Below, one piece after another: positions 45,577 to 55,390 of a stretch of 64,000 nt of DNA (position 1 is its first letter; every line of letters starts with the position of its first letter). The notes under the pieces were generated by a model, which saw only the letters and a list, made by a program, of their open reading frames with translations, was not told the DNA's origin and did no database searches. The stretch comes from Flavobacteriales bacterium (GTDB taxonomy: Bacteria > Bacteroidota > Bacteroidia > Flavobacteriales_F > PHOS-HE28): contig JADKJM010000016.1 in assembly GCA_016721005.1 (NCBI GenBank), positions 310,001-374,000 on the forward strand, written 5' to 3'. Both the position numbers and the translations under genes were made by a program.

Positions 45577-48500
45577 ATGCGAACTTTCAAACACATACTG
45601 CTCCTGCTGGCGGGGATGGCGATCGCGTCGTCATCAATTGCGAACACGTGGTCGCAAAGGACCAATTTCCCTGGCACATCTCTATTGAGTTCGGCCGGCT
45701 TCTCCATTGGTTCGAAATGTTACATCGGAACCGGCACAATGGAATCCGCTGGCGGCGACTTTTGGGAATACGACACCGCGCTGGGAACATGGCAACAGAA
45801 GGCTGCTTTCGGTGGTCCCCCGCGCGGGGAAGCCGTTGGTTTTTCCATCGGGAGCAAAGGATATATCGGAACCGGGCATGGCAATGGCCAGAACGTGTTT
45901 TTCGCCGATTTCTGGGAGTATGATCCGGCAACGAACAACTGGACACAGAAAGCTGATTTCGGAGGTGGAGTGCGATCGGATGCGATAGGCTTCTCCATTG
46001 GGTCCAAGGGGTACATTGGAACCGGTAAGTCCACTGACAATAACAGTTCCGCTTTTTGGGGGCACTCCAATGACTTCTGGGAGTACGATCCCACAACAGA
46101 TACGTGGACGCAGAAAGCAACTGTTGGCGGAGGAGGACGCAGTGGGGCGGTCGGGTTTTCCATCGGTTCCAAGGGCTATTTGGGCACAGGTTATGACGGA
46201 TTCAATTCGAGGGATGACTTTTGGGAGTACGACCCCTTGAGCAACGGCTGGGTACCAAAGGCGAACGTGCCAGGCGGTTCTCGGTTGCAAGCGACAGGGT
46301 TCTCCATTGGCCCGAACGGTTATGTAGGCCTTGGGGATTTCGAAGAATTGTACGTCCCGCGTTCAGGCCATTCTGATTTTTGGGAATACAGACCGGGAAC
46401 GAATTCCTGGGTTCCGGCGACAGAGTTCAGTAGTTCCGCTGAAGTGTATGCGCTTGGCCTATCCGTGGCGAACCGAGGATATGTATTCGGGGGTCGTCCA
46501 TTTTCAAACCCGCAATCACAGAATGAGGTGTGGGAATACGACCCGAACAGCACCAACACCTGGACACAGAAGACGAATTTCGGAGGGACCGCACGCTCTG
46601 CAGCAGCAGCCTTCTCCATCGGTACCAAAGGATACATCTGCAGCGGTAACGATGGTTTCATCATCGATCATCCGTTGAAGGATCTCTGGCAGTTCGATCA
46701 GGAGACCGGAAGCTGGAGCCAGAAAGCGGACCTCGACGGCCAGGCGCGTATGTGGGCGGTGGGCTTCGCCATTGGGAACAAGGGCTATATCAGCACGGGG
46801 TGCGATGAAGGGGTGACCAACCATGCGCTCAGTGATCTATGGGAATACGACCCCGCGACGAACGCCTGGACGGAAAAGACGAGCATGCCCGGCGAGCCCA
46901 GGCAGAAGGCGACCGCCTTCGCCATAGGAAGCAATGCCTACATCACCATGGGGGTCTCTACCGTCACCGGCGGAGATATGGGCGATCTGCTCGTATATCA
47001 TCAGGCCACGGATACCTGGACTTTCCTCAATCCCTGCCCCGGTGGTGCGCGACGCTATGCCGTGGGCTTCTCCATTGGCAACAAAGGCTACATCGGGGCT
47101 GGTTCCAGCTTCTCCGGAGTTCTGGAAACCGATCTGGATCACACCACATCCTTCGCCGACTTCTGGGAGTTCGACCCGGCTACGGAGCAATGGACACCAC
47201 GGGCTGACGTTGGAGCGATCTTCGAAAAAGGCGTGGCATTCTCCATTGGAGACAAGGGATATGTTGGAACCGGTGGCTATGGTTTCCTGGCGCACGACGA
47301 TTTCAAAGAGTACGATCCCGTTGCGGACACTTGGACGCCGAAGCAGGTCTATGGTGGCGGTCCGCGTGGAGCGGCGGTCGGTTTCGCCATCGGCGCCAAG
47401 GGCTATATCGGCACAGGCTACGACGAGTTCGGCTCGCGCAGCAACAGTTTCTGGGAATGGGATTCGGGCTTGCTGTGCATCCCCGGTGGGGCATGCAGCG
47501 ATGGCGACCCATGCACCGACGGTGACGCGCTCAACGCGAACTGTGCTTGCGTGGGAATTACCATACCGGGTAGCGACAGTGACGGTGATGGAGTGTGCGA
47601 TGCACGTGATCTCTGTCCCGGGTTCCCGGACAATCAGGATGCCGATGGCGATGGACACCCCGACGGTTGCGATAGCTGCCCATTGCTGGCGGGCCTGGAA
47701 GGCGGACCTTGCGATGACAACAACCCTTGCACAATAGGCGAGTTCATCACCAGCTGTGTATGCGGCGGCGGCACCTCGTTGCCAGACTCCGACGGCGATG
47801 GCATCTGTGATCTGTACGATACCGATTGGACCATCCTGGATCCCTTTTCCGGTGGTGGACGCGTGGGCATGCTGGCCTTCACCATCAATGGCTTCGGCTA
47901 TGTGGGCACTGGCTACAATGGCACCTACCACAACGACATGTGGCAGTTCGACCCCGGCAATGAAAGCTGGACCCAGGTACAGGATATGCCCGGGCCAGGT
48001 CGCCAATACGCGATGGCCTTCTCCATCGGGAACATGGGCTATGCCGGCACGGGTAGGATAGCGGACGGCCCCCTTTTCACCAGCGCGTCGCTCACGAACG
48101 ACTTCCAAGCCTACGATCCGATCGCGAACCAGTGGCATGCGGTCGCAACATGGCCGGGGAACTATATCGTTGGTGGTGTCGCCTTTGCCGTGGCTGGGTA
48201 TGGATACGCCGGTGGGGGCATCAGCACCCAGGACAATGGGATCCAGTGGGGCTTCTGGCAATTCGATCCCACAACGGAGAATTGGATCTATGACATCTCG
48301 TTCAACCCTGTCAACTCGCCGAGTATCGGATTGGCTTACGCCAGCAGTTTCACCGTTGGGAATAAAGCGTATGTCGCCATGGGCTCATTGCCAGGATCGG
48401 GGAGCGCATACGGCGCAAACCTCTTCCAATTCGACCCCACCACCCCGGTGCATTGGAACCAGAAGGCAACCTGCCCAGGTGCTGGGCGCACTGGTGCTGG

Positions 48501-51500
48501 TGCCTTCGCCATCGGCCAGGCAGGATATATCTGCGGTGGCACGAACCCCAACACCTTCCTCAATGACACCTGGGAGTACAATACGTCCTTGGACCAATGG
48601 GCGCAACGCGCCAATTATTCGCCCATCGGTCGTTTCGGTGCGGCGAGTTTCGCCATCGGCGCTTCCGGCTACCTCGTTGGTGGGCTAACCGCCTACACTA
48701 CTAGCGGTGGCGTTTTCCTCGATGAGGTATTGCGCTACACGCCCAACCAGATGCTCGATTGCAACGGGATCCTCAATGGTCCTGCAACGCCCGGCGCACC
48801 TTGTAATAATGGCGATCCGTGTACCACGGGTGGGACCATCATCGATTGCCTATGCGTCGGGGCTTCACCTCTTCCGGACAACGATGGCGACGGTACGTGC
48901 GATCAGTTCGACAACGACTGGAAACCGAAGTCAGGTTTCGGCGTGGGCCGTGCCGATGCAGTGAGCTTTTCCATCGGCGACTTCGGGTACGTGGGTACGG
49001 GTGAGAACGCTTCCGGTTACCTAAATGACCTGTGGCAGTTCGATGCGGTGAACAATACATGGTCCCAAATGGCCAACGTTCCCGGTGGAGGGCGAACAGG
49101 CGCGGTCGCCTTTACCATCGGCGACTTCGGTTATGTGACCACAGGCTACGGAGGCGGGACCTCCTTCTTGGTTGACCTTCAACGCTACGACCCCTCCAAC
49201 AACACATGGTCCCCCATGGCCGACTTTGGCAACGGTGAGGCGCACATTGCTCGCGGCTTCGGCGTTGGATTCGCGGTAGTAGGGAAAGGCTACGTTGGAT
49301 TGGGTTATGGCGAATACGTCAGCACCAGTGAAGACGGCACAGCCTACAAGCACGACATCTGGTCGTACGACCCGGTCCTTGACCAATGGGCATTCGATTC
49401 GGAATTCCTGCCAGGCAACCGCATCGGTGCCATCGCATTCGCGATCAATGGCAAAGGCTACGTGGGCATGGGGAGCGGGTTCCCTTATCCCTTCGGCACA
49501 CAAGGACCGCAGAAGGACCTCTTCGAACTGGACCCGGCAACACACTGGTGGACACCCAAAGCCGACATGCCCGCTTCGGCGGATCAACGTACCGAAGCCG
49601 TTGGTTTCGCCATCGGCTCCAAGGGCTACGTGGGAACGGGCGGTGGTTTCTCCAACACGAACGAGACCGACTTCTGGCGCTACGATCCCGCAACAGATAT
49701 GTGGGCACGGCAGACGGATTTCCTGGGTGGCGCGCGCCAAAAGGCCATCGCCTTCGCCATCGGCGATAGTGGATACGTGGGCACCGGGTTCAACGAAGGC
49801 AACTACATGGACGACCTGTATCGCTACTTCCCGAACGCCACCTGCGAACCCGGCATGCCATGCGATGACGGCGACGCGTGCACTATCGATGAAGTATGGG
49901 ATGCGAGTTGTGTCTGCTCCGGAGGCGCCCCCAATCTGGTGGACCTTGATAACGACCTCTATATCGACTGTATGGAGCAATGCCCTGGTACTCCCTTCGG
50001 AGAATTCGTGAACACGGATGGCTGCTCCTGCTCGCAGCTTACGATCGACGACGGCGATCCATGCACCCAGGACGATTGCACGAACGGTATCGTTACCCAC
50101 ACGCCCTTGGATTCGGACAATGATGGCATCTCCGACTGCACGGATAGTTGTCCGTACTTGTTCGGTGAGAACGGCGATGTCTGCGGTGGTGGCTCGTGCT
50201 TGAGCCCGGGCACCATCATCGGATGTGTTTGCACGAGCGTGCCGATCAACCAACCGGCAGGTGACGCGTATTCCACAGCCATCCCCATCATCCTCAACTC
50301 CGGCAGCGCTACGGTGAACGGGAACAACATGCCATGCTACACCAGCACCTATTCGGGTACCAATGCCCAGGCATCGCCCGATGTGTTCTATAGTATCAGC
50401 ACCGGTTCTTGCGCCAGCGGCACGATGACCTTGTCGACTTGTGCTGCGGGCACGTTGAGCGATACCTACCTGCATGTGCTGAACGCAGCAGGCACGAACC
50501 AGTTGGCCTTCAATGATGACAGTCCTTGCGCGTTCGGGAATTTGCGATCGGCGCTGACCCTGCCCGTCACCGCGAACACCACGTACATCGTTGTGGTGGA
50601 AGGTTATGGCAATTCGGCCCCTGGCACGTTCTCGTTGTCGGTATCCGTTCCGCAAACTGTGGCGGACAGCGATGGCGATGGCACACGCGATTGCGAGGAC
50701 GGATGCCCCAATGACCCGAACAAGACCGCACCGGGCTTGTGCGGGTGTGGCGTTGCGGAAGGAAGCTGTAGCGCTGATTGCCTTGGCGTGGTGGGAGGAT
50801 CCGCGGTTCCGGGCTCGGGCTGCGATGACGGCGAGGCGTGTACGATCAATGATGTGTATAGCGCCACCTGCGTCTGTGCTGGAACTATTCAAGACACCGA
50901 CCTCGATGGCACCTGCGATGCGCAGGATGGCTGCCCGAACGATCCGAACAAGATCGTTCCCGGCATCTGCGGTTGCGGCAATGTGGATCACGCCAACGGA
51001 TCCGCGTGCAGCGACGGCAACGCATGTACGTTGAACGACACCTATTTGAATTGCGTTTGCGTATCCGGCACCCCCTCACCCGATAGCGATGGCGATGGCG
51101 CTTGCGATGCGACCGACGGCTGTCCGTACGACCCCAACAAGATCGCGCCCGGCACTTGCGGTTGCGGCAATGTGGACCACACCGATGGTGAATGGTGTTC
51201 TGATGGCAACGCTTGTAACGGGCTGGAGGTATACCTGAATTGCATTTGCGTTGCTGGCACACCTTTGAATTGCGACGATGGTGACCCGTGCACCATCGAC
51301 TCGTGCAATCCGTTGTTCGGATGCGTGCATGACCCAGCGCCCGATAGCGATGGTGATGGCCTTTGCGATGCCGTGGACAGCTGCCCCGGTATTCCCGGAC
51401 AGGTGGGCGGGCCATGTGATGATAACAACCCCTGCACGAACAACGATATGCTCAACGCACAATGTGCGTGCGTCGGTTCTGCCTTGCCCGATTCCGATGG

Positions 51501-53172
51501 CGATGGAATATGCGACAGCATGGACAACTGTCCGACGGCACCGGGACAGCTCGGATCCTCCTGCGATGATGGAACACCTTGCACGATCAATGATGTGCTC
51601 GGCTTTGGCTGTATCTGCTCTGGTACATACCAGGACACGGACGGCGATGGCACTTGCGATGCGACCGACGGCTGCCCCAACGATCCCAACAAGATCGCAC
51701 CTGGCAACTGCGGTTGCGGGAATCCGGAACCGGGCACAAGCTGCAATGACAACAACCCGAACACCACCAACGATCTGATCGGTTCGAACTGTGTCTGTGC
51801 CGGCACGCCGATCGGTGGTTGCACCAATGACCTTCAACTCGTTTTCCAGACCGACGGGATCAGCACCGTGGGTTGGGAACTGCGCGAACTAGGCACCAAT
51901 ACACCTGTGCAAAGCGGAGGCGGGCCCTACCCGGCAAGTCAGGATTACACCTTGCCCGTTTGCCTACCGGACGGCTGCTTCTACCTGGTGGTAACCGATG
52001 ATGCCAACGATGGTTTCATCGGCGGGGGCTATTTCCTGCGCGTCCTTAACGGTCCGCGGTTGATCGACAACCGGAACAACTTCACCACCGGATCAAGCAG
52101 TTCCATCGGGCCACTGCAAGGCTTCTGCCTGCCCATGGGCAACGACAGGTTGATCACCCAGAGTTGCGATCGCATGGATCTGCGTCGTGGCGCGAATGCA
52201 CCCTGCTCGGATCGGCTCACGGCGGACGATACACCCAACGGGACCACCGGCAATGTGTACCAATTCTGGTTCTTCGATCCCAACGGTGGCCTTAACCTGT
52301 TCTACCCACCGAACGGCCCTGGACCCAACCAAGTGAGCATGGCCAGCCTACCCTCGTTGGTAGCGGGCACGATGTACAACGTGAAAGTTCGCACACAGAT
52401 AAGTCCGGGCACTTGGCGCGAATGGGGGCCTGCTTGCCGTATGCGGATCGATAACACGTTGGGGCAGTGCGGTGCAGCCGGTTTGATCAATGATCCGAGC
52501 AACGCGAACCATAGCTGTGGCAAGAACATCACCTTACCCGCAGGCACCAGCTCCACCGCAGCCAACCGGGTGGTGTGCATGCCGGTCACACGCTACAATA
52601 ACAACTGCGTGAACGTGCAGGCGAACAAGTACCAGTTCCGGTTCCGCCTGCCGTCGGAGAATGTGGTGATCGTGCGCAACAGCACCAACAACCTGACGCA
52701 CTTGTTCACGAGCAGTGGCTTCCAGCGCTGCAGGACCTACCAGGTGGAAGTGCGTGCGAGCTTCGATAACGGCCTCACATGGTGCCGAGGTGGCACGGAT
52801 CCGATCAACGACCTGACCCCATGGGGTGATGTCTGCGAGGTGTACACCGGAGGCTGCGCCAACGGAGGGAACCAGAACCTGCTCGGAGAGGGTGGGTCCG
52901 GGCCGAATGACGGATTGCGCATGTACCCGAACCCGAACCGTGGCGACCAGTTGATGCTCTCGCTTGAGAATATCACCGACGGCGTTCACACCGTTAGCGT
53001 TGACATCTACGATGTGTTCGGCAAGCGCGTGACCGCACGCACGATCCCGGTCGCCGATGGCTTCATCAACACGGTGCTCGAACTCAACGGTGATCTGGCG
53101 AACGGCATGTACTTCGTGAATATCACCGCTGGCGATGAGACCTGGACCGAGCGCTTGGTGATCCAGCCGTAA
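45577..53172 (+). CDS. Giant kelch-repeat T9SS protein (24 blades, TSP3-like Cys-rich linkers, type A sorting domain)
   Basis: 2531 residues. Signal peptide MRTFKHILLLLAGMAIASSSIA. I count 24 kelch-like blades (pattern GFSIGSKGYIGTG then DFWEYDPATNTWTQKA) in blocks of 12, 6 and 6: about residues 24-632, 749-1057 and 1114-1423, consistent with four six-bladed propellers. Between and after them lie Cys/Asp-rich segments with thrombospondin type 3-like DSDGDGVCDARDLCPG and CDDGxxCTxxD modules. A PPC-like jelly roll is at about 1562-1695, and fibronectin/Ig-like sequence runs to about 2430. The type A sorting domain closes the protein (RMYPNPNRGDQLMLSLEN to DLANGMYFVNIT). Surface display through the T9SS is inferred; ligand unknown. 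A hairpin terminator follows at 53213. Confidence 0.92.
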   Translation: MRTFKHILLLLAGMAIASSSIANTWSQRTNFPGTSLLSSAGFSIGSKCYIGTGTMESAGGDFWEYDTALGTWQQKAAFGGPPRGEAVGFSIGSKGYIGTGHGNGQNVFFADFWEYDPATNNWTQKADFGGGVRSDAIGFSIGSKGYIGTGKSTDNNSSAFWGHSNDFWEYDPTTDTWTQKATVGGGGRSGAVGFSIGSKGYLGTGYDGFNSRDDFWEYDPLSNGWVPKANVPGGSRLQATGFSIGPNGYVGLGDFEELYVPRSGHSDFWEYRPGTNSWVPATEFSSSAEVYALGLSVANRGYVFGGRPFSNPQSQNEVWEYDPNSTNTWTQKTNFGGTARSAAAAFSIGTKGYICSGNDGFIIDHPLKDLWQFDQETGSWSQKADLDGQARMWAVGFAIGNKGYISTGCDEGVTNHALSDLWEYDPATNAWTEKTSMPGEPRQKATAFAIGSNAYITMGVSTVTGGDMGDLLVYHQATDTWTFLNPCPGGARRYAVGFSIGNKGYIGAGSSFSGVLETDLDHTTSFADFWEFDPATEQWTPRADVGAIFEKGVAFSIGDKGYVGTGGYGFLAHDDFKEYDPVADTWTPKQVYGGGPRGAAVGFAIGAKGYIGTGYDEFGSRSNSFWEWDSGLLCIPGGACSDGDPCTDGDALNANCACVGITIPGSDSDGDGVCDARDLCPGFPDNQDADGDGHPDGCDSCPLLAGLEGGPCDDNNPCTIGEFITSCVCGGGTSLPDSDGDGICDLYDTDWTILDPFSGGGRVGMLAFTINGFGYVGTGYNGTYHNDMWQFDPGNESWTQVQDMPGPGRQYAMAFSIGNMGYAGTGRIADGPLFTSASLTNDFQAYDPIANQWHAVATWPGNYIVGGVAFAVAGYGYAGGGISTQDNGIQWGFWQFDPTTENWIYDISFNPVNSPSIGLAYASSFTVGNKAYVAMGSLPGSGSAYGANLFQFDPTTPVHWNQKATCPGAGRTGAGAFAIGQAGYICGGTNPNTFLNDTWEYNTSLDQWAQRANYSPIGRFGAASFAIGASGYLVGGLTAYTTSGGVFLDEVLRYTPNQMLDCNGILNGPATPGAPCNNGDPCTTGGTIIDCLCVGASPLPDNDGDGTCDQFDNDWKPKSGFGVGRADAVSFSIGDFGYVGTGENASGYLNDLWQFDAVNNTWSQMANVPGGGRTGAVAFTIGDFGYVTTGYGGGTSFLVDLQRYDPSNNTWSPMADFGNGEAHIARGFGVGFAVVGKGYVGLGYGEYVSTSEDGTAYKHDIWSYDPVLDQWAFDSEFLPGNRIGAIAFAINGKGYVGMGSGFPYPFGTQGPQKDLFELDPATHWWTPKADMPASADQRTEAVGFAIGSKGYVGTGGGFSNTNETDFWRYDPATDMWARQTDFLGGARQKAIAFAIGDSGYVGTGFNEGNYMDDLYRYFPNATCEPGMPCDDGDACTIDEVWDASCVCSGGAPNLVDLDNDLYIDCMEQCPGTPFGEFVNTDGCSCSQLTIDDGDPCTQDDCTNGIVTHTPLDSDNDGISDCTDSCPYLFGENGDVCGGGSCLSPGTIIGCVCTSVPINQPAGDAYSTAIPIILNSGSATVNGNNMPCYTSTYSGTNAQASPDVFYSISTGSCASGTMTLSTCAAGTLSDTYLHVLNAAGTNQLAFNDDSPCAFGNLRSALTLPVTANTTYIVVVEGYGNSAPGTFSLSVSVPQTVADSDGDGTRDCEDGCPNDPNKTAPGLCGCGVAEGSCSADCLGVVGGSAVPGSGCDDGEACTINDVYSATCVCAGTIQDTDLDGTCDAQDGCPNDPNKIVPGICGCGNVDHANGSACSDGNACTLNDTYLNCVCVSGTPSPDSDGDGACDATDGCPYDPNKIAPGTCGCGNVDHTDGEWCSDGNACNGLEVYLNCICVAGTPLNCDDGDPCTIDSCNPLFGCVHDPAPDSDGDGLCDAVDSCPGIPGQVGGPCDDNNPCTNNDMLNAQCACVGSALPDSDGDGICDSMDNCPTAPGQLGSSCDDGTPCTINDVLGFGCICSGTYQDTDGDGTCDATDGCPNDPNKIAPGNCGCGNPEPGTSCNDNNPNTTNDLIGSNCVCAGTPIGGCTNDLQLVFQTDGISTVGWELRELGTNTPVQSGGGPYPASQDYTLPVCLPDGCFYLVVTDDANDGFIGGGYFLRVLNGPRLIDNRNNFTTGSSSSIGPLQGFCLPMGNDRLITQSCDRMDLRRGANAPCSDRLTADDTPNGTTGNVYQFWFFDPNGGLNLFYPPNGPGPNQVSMASLPSLVAGTMYNVKVRTQISPGTWREWGPACRMRIDNTLGQCGAAGLINDPSNANHSCGKNITLPAGTSSTAANRVVCMPVTRYNNNCVNVQANKYQFRFRLPSENVVIVRNSTNNLTHLFTSSGFQRCRTYQVEVRASFDNGLTWCRGGTDPINDLTPWGDVCEVYTGGCANGGNQNLLGEGGSGPNDGLRMYPNPNRGDQLMLSLENITDGVHTVSVDIYDVFGKRVTARTIPVADGFINTVLELNGDLANGMYFVNITAGDETWTERLVIQP

Positions 53173-53212
53173 CCCATCCTCCGTGAGGGCCTTTGCCTTC
53201 GCGCCCACTGCA

Positions 53213-53248
53213 GAAGAAAGCCGCTCCTCAAAGGGCGGCTTTCCTCTT
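53213..53248 (+). terminator. Hairpin terminator after the kelch gene
   Basis: GAAAGCCGC (53216-53224) pairs exactly with GCGGCTTTC (53235-53243), 41 bases after the kelch stop, followed by a pyrimidine-rich CTCTT. Loop of about ten bases. Confidence 0.7.
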
Positions 53249-53608
53249 ATGCGCGCATCCACGCATTCAACAGGTCGTGGAAAATCTTCAACCCATCGCG
53301 TTGTTCATCGCCTTTACTTTGCACCATGTCCCGCAAACGGATCATCGGTATCTGCGATCAGACCTGGTCGGCCTTGTTGGTCGGCGTTGTTGACGCATTC
53401 CCCGTTCACGCATTCCGCTGATGACCGCGCGCGTGCTCACCGGCCCCTGGCGATCGATCGCCCACGCGCAAGGAGCTACACGCACACAGTTGGCAGTCCG
53501 CAGTAGGCAGTCGGCAGTTGAAGGCCCCTTGCCGACGGATCCGTACTGCCTACTGCGGACTGCCTACTGCTTACTGCCTACTGCATACCGCCAACTGCAT
53601 TCCCAAGG
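53249..53608. other. 360-bp intergenic region before arginine decarboxylase
   Basis: No gene is supported here; short open frames have no family likeness or start signals. It contains a TACTTTGCACC stretch near 53318 that only partly resembles a -7 element, and at its end an inverted-repeat cluster built on the words GCAGTAGGCAGT and ACTGCCTACTGC (53488-53600). Confidence 0.6.
53492..53564. repeat. Inverted repeat cluster (20-bp perfect arms)
   Basis: GGCAGTCCGCAGTAGGCAGT at 53492-53511 is matched by its exact reverse complement at 53545-53564, with a 33-bp loop. More degenerate copies of ACTGCCTACTGC and a GCCAACTGC/GTTGGC pair extend the structure to about 53600, nine bases before the arginine decarboxylase ATG. 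It could be a REP-like dispersed element or a structured leader. Confidence 0.75.
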
Positions 53609-55027
53609 ATGAAGACCCGTTACGTCGATCTGATCGAGCAGACCTTCGATTTTCCGAAGGACGAATTCAAGCTCGATGGCGATAATCTGGTATGGAACGA
53701 CCTGCAACTGATGGACGTGTTGCGCAAACACGGCACACCGCTGCGGATCAGTTACCTCCCGAAGATCGGCGAGAAGATCGAACTGGCACGGAAGTGCTTC
53801 GCGACCGCTTTCGAGACGCACAATTACAGCGGCAGCTATGAGTACTTCTATTGCACCAAGAGCAATCACTTCCACTACGTGATCGACAAGGTGCTGGCCA
53901 AGGGCGTGAACCTGGAGACCAGCAGTGCTTACGACCTGGAGATGATCGAACTGCTGATCGAGCGCGGGCGGATCACCAAGGACAGCACCATCCTGTGCAA
54001 CGGCTTCAAGGACGACCGGTACATCCAAGGCATCGGCCGCTTGGCAAATCGCGGCTTCAAGGTGGTGCCGATCATCGACAATATGGGCGAGATCTACCTG
54101 TTGGATGAAGTGATCGATGGCACCTGCGACATCGGGATCCGCATCGCGGCGGAGGAAGCGCCGAAGTTCGAGTTCTACACCAGCCGCTTGGGGATCGGGT
54201 ACAAGGACATCATCCCTTTCTACATGAGGAACATCAGCAAGCAGAAGAAATTCCGCTTGAAGCTGATGCACTTCTTCATCAACACCGGGATCACGGACAC
54301 GGCGTACTACTGGAACGAACTGAGCAAGTGCGTGAACGTGTACTGCGATCTGTGGAAGCTGTGCCGCACCCTCGATACGCTGGACATCGGCGGTGGGCTG
54401 CCGATCAAGAACAGCCTCAACTTCAGCTTCGATACCGACTACATGATCGGCGAGATCATCGGGCGGATCAAGGATGTATGCGAAGAGAACAAGGTGCAGG
54501 AGCCGAACATCTTCTCCGAGTTCGGGAGTTTCACCGTGAGTGATAGCGGCGCTACATTCTTCAGCATCGTTCACCAGAAGAAGCAGAACGAGAAGGAGCG
54601 CTGGAACATGATCGACGGCAGCTTCATGACCACCCTGCCGGATACCTGGGCCATCAGCAAGCGATTCATCATGCTACCGGTGAACAACTGGGACGAGGAA
54701 TACGAGCGCGTCTTTCTCGGTGGCATGACCTGCGATAGCGACGACTACTACAACAGCGAGCAGCACATCAACGCCATTTACCTGCCGAAGTACAACGAGG
54801 AGAAGCGGCAGTACATCGGCTACTTCAACACCGGTGCGTACCAGGACACGCTTGGTGGTTTCGGCGGGATCCAGCATTGCCTGATCCCGAAACCGAAGCA
54901 CGTGCTCATTGATCGTCTTGCGGACGGAACCTTGGTGGACACCGTGTTTGCTGAACAGCAAAGCGCGGAACGCATGCTGCAACTGCTCGGCTACCTCCCG
55001 ATGGAAGAGCCGGTGCGCAAAGCGTGA
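53609..55027 (+). CDS. Arginine decarboxylase, Bacteroidota-type PLP fold III enzyme
   Basis: 472 residues. Alanine-racemase-like PLP barrel with the cofactor lysine at Lys84 (EYFYCTKSNHFHYV). Substrate-pocket and cofactor motifs are ETSSAYDLEMIE, FYTSRLGIGYK, LDIGGGLPIKNSL and FSEFGSFTVSDSG, and the C-terminal sheet domain carries TCDSDDYYNSEQ. The sequence is close to the roughly 465-residue proteins annotated as arginine decarboxylase in flavobacteria, which make agmatine for polyamine synthesis; it is not the 630-660-residue SpeA form. No agmatinase or deoxyhypusine-synthase-like gene follows. The substrate is inferred from family. The 5' region holds a large inverted repeat directly before the start. 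Confidence 0.9.
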   Translation: MKTRYVDLIEQTFDFPKDEFKLDGDNLVWNDLQLMDVLRKHGTPLRISYLPKIGEKIELARKCFATAFETHNYSGSYEYFYCTKSNHFHYVIDKVLAKGVNLETSSAYDLEMIELLIERGRITKDSTILCNGFKDDRYIQGIGRLANRGFKVVPIIDNMGEIYLLDEVIDGTCDIGIRIAAEEAPKFEFYTSRLGIGYKDIIPFYMRNISKQKKFRLKLMHFFINTGITDTAYYWNELSKCVNVYCDLWKLCRTLDTLDIGGGLPIKNSLNFSFDTDYMIGEIIGRIKDVCEENKVQEPNIFSEFGSFTVSDSGATFFSIVHQKKQNEKERWNMIDGSFMTTLPDTWAISKRFIMLPVNNWDEEYERVFLGGMTCDSDDYYNSEQHINAIYLPKYNEEKRQYIGYFNTGAYQDTLGGFGGIQHCLIPKPKHVLIDRLADGTLVDTVFAEQQSAERMLQLLGYLPMEEPVRKA

Positions 55028-55053
55028 CCGCCACCAACAGATCCGTACAGGCC

Positions 55054-55350
55054 ATGGTCGTCCGCATTGTGAAAATGACCTTCCTTCCGGAGCATGTGGA
55101 ACGCTTCCAGGAATTGTTCATCGGTTGGAAGGAGCGCATCCGTGCTTTCCCCGGTTGCATGCACTTGGAGTTGCTTCACGACACCACCGACCCGCGCATA
55201 TTCTTCACATACAGCCACTGGGAACAACCGGATGATCTGGAGGCCTACCGGAACAGCGATATCTTCAGTGAGGTCTGGCCGGTGGTGAAACCCCTGTTCG
55301 CCGCACCCACAGAGGCCTGGACGCTGGAACGCGAACATTCCCTGCCATAA
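55054..55350 (+). CDS. Antibiotic biosynthesis monooxygenase (ABM) domain protein
   Basis: 98 residues from the ATG at 55054 (MVVRIVKMTFLPEHVERFQE); a GTG at 55024 overlapping the previous stop would add ten residues. A single ferredoxin-like ABM domain: FPGCMHLELLHDTTDPRIFF, YSHWEQPDDLEAYRNSD and FSEVWPVVKPLF. Family members are small dimeric quinol monooxygenases (YgiN-like) or related cofactor-free oxygenases, but substrates vary. It probably shares a transcript with the arginine decarboxylase, 26 bases upstream. Confidence 0.88.
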   Translation: MVVRIVKMTFLPEHVERFQELFIGWKERIRAFPGCMHLELLHDTTDPRIFFTYSHWEQPDDLEAYRNSDIFSEVWPVVKPLFAAPTEAWTLEREHSLP

Positions 55351-55390
55351 GGATGCAGGCTTTGCACGATCTTCGCTACCGACCACGATC

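Noticed and set aside
49021..50991. Antisense frame of 656 codons opposite the kelch gene (also 46837-48261)
   Set aside because: Composition reflects the Asp/Gly-rich coding strand; no start context or domain.
53183..53506. Small frames in the gap before arginine decarboxylase
   Set aside because: They cross a terminator hairpin and an inverted repeat, lack any family likeness and disagree in frame with each other.
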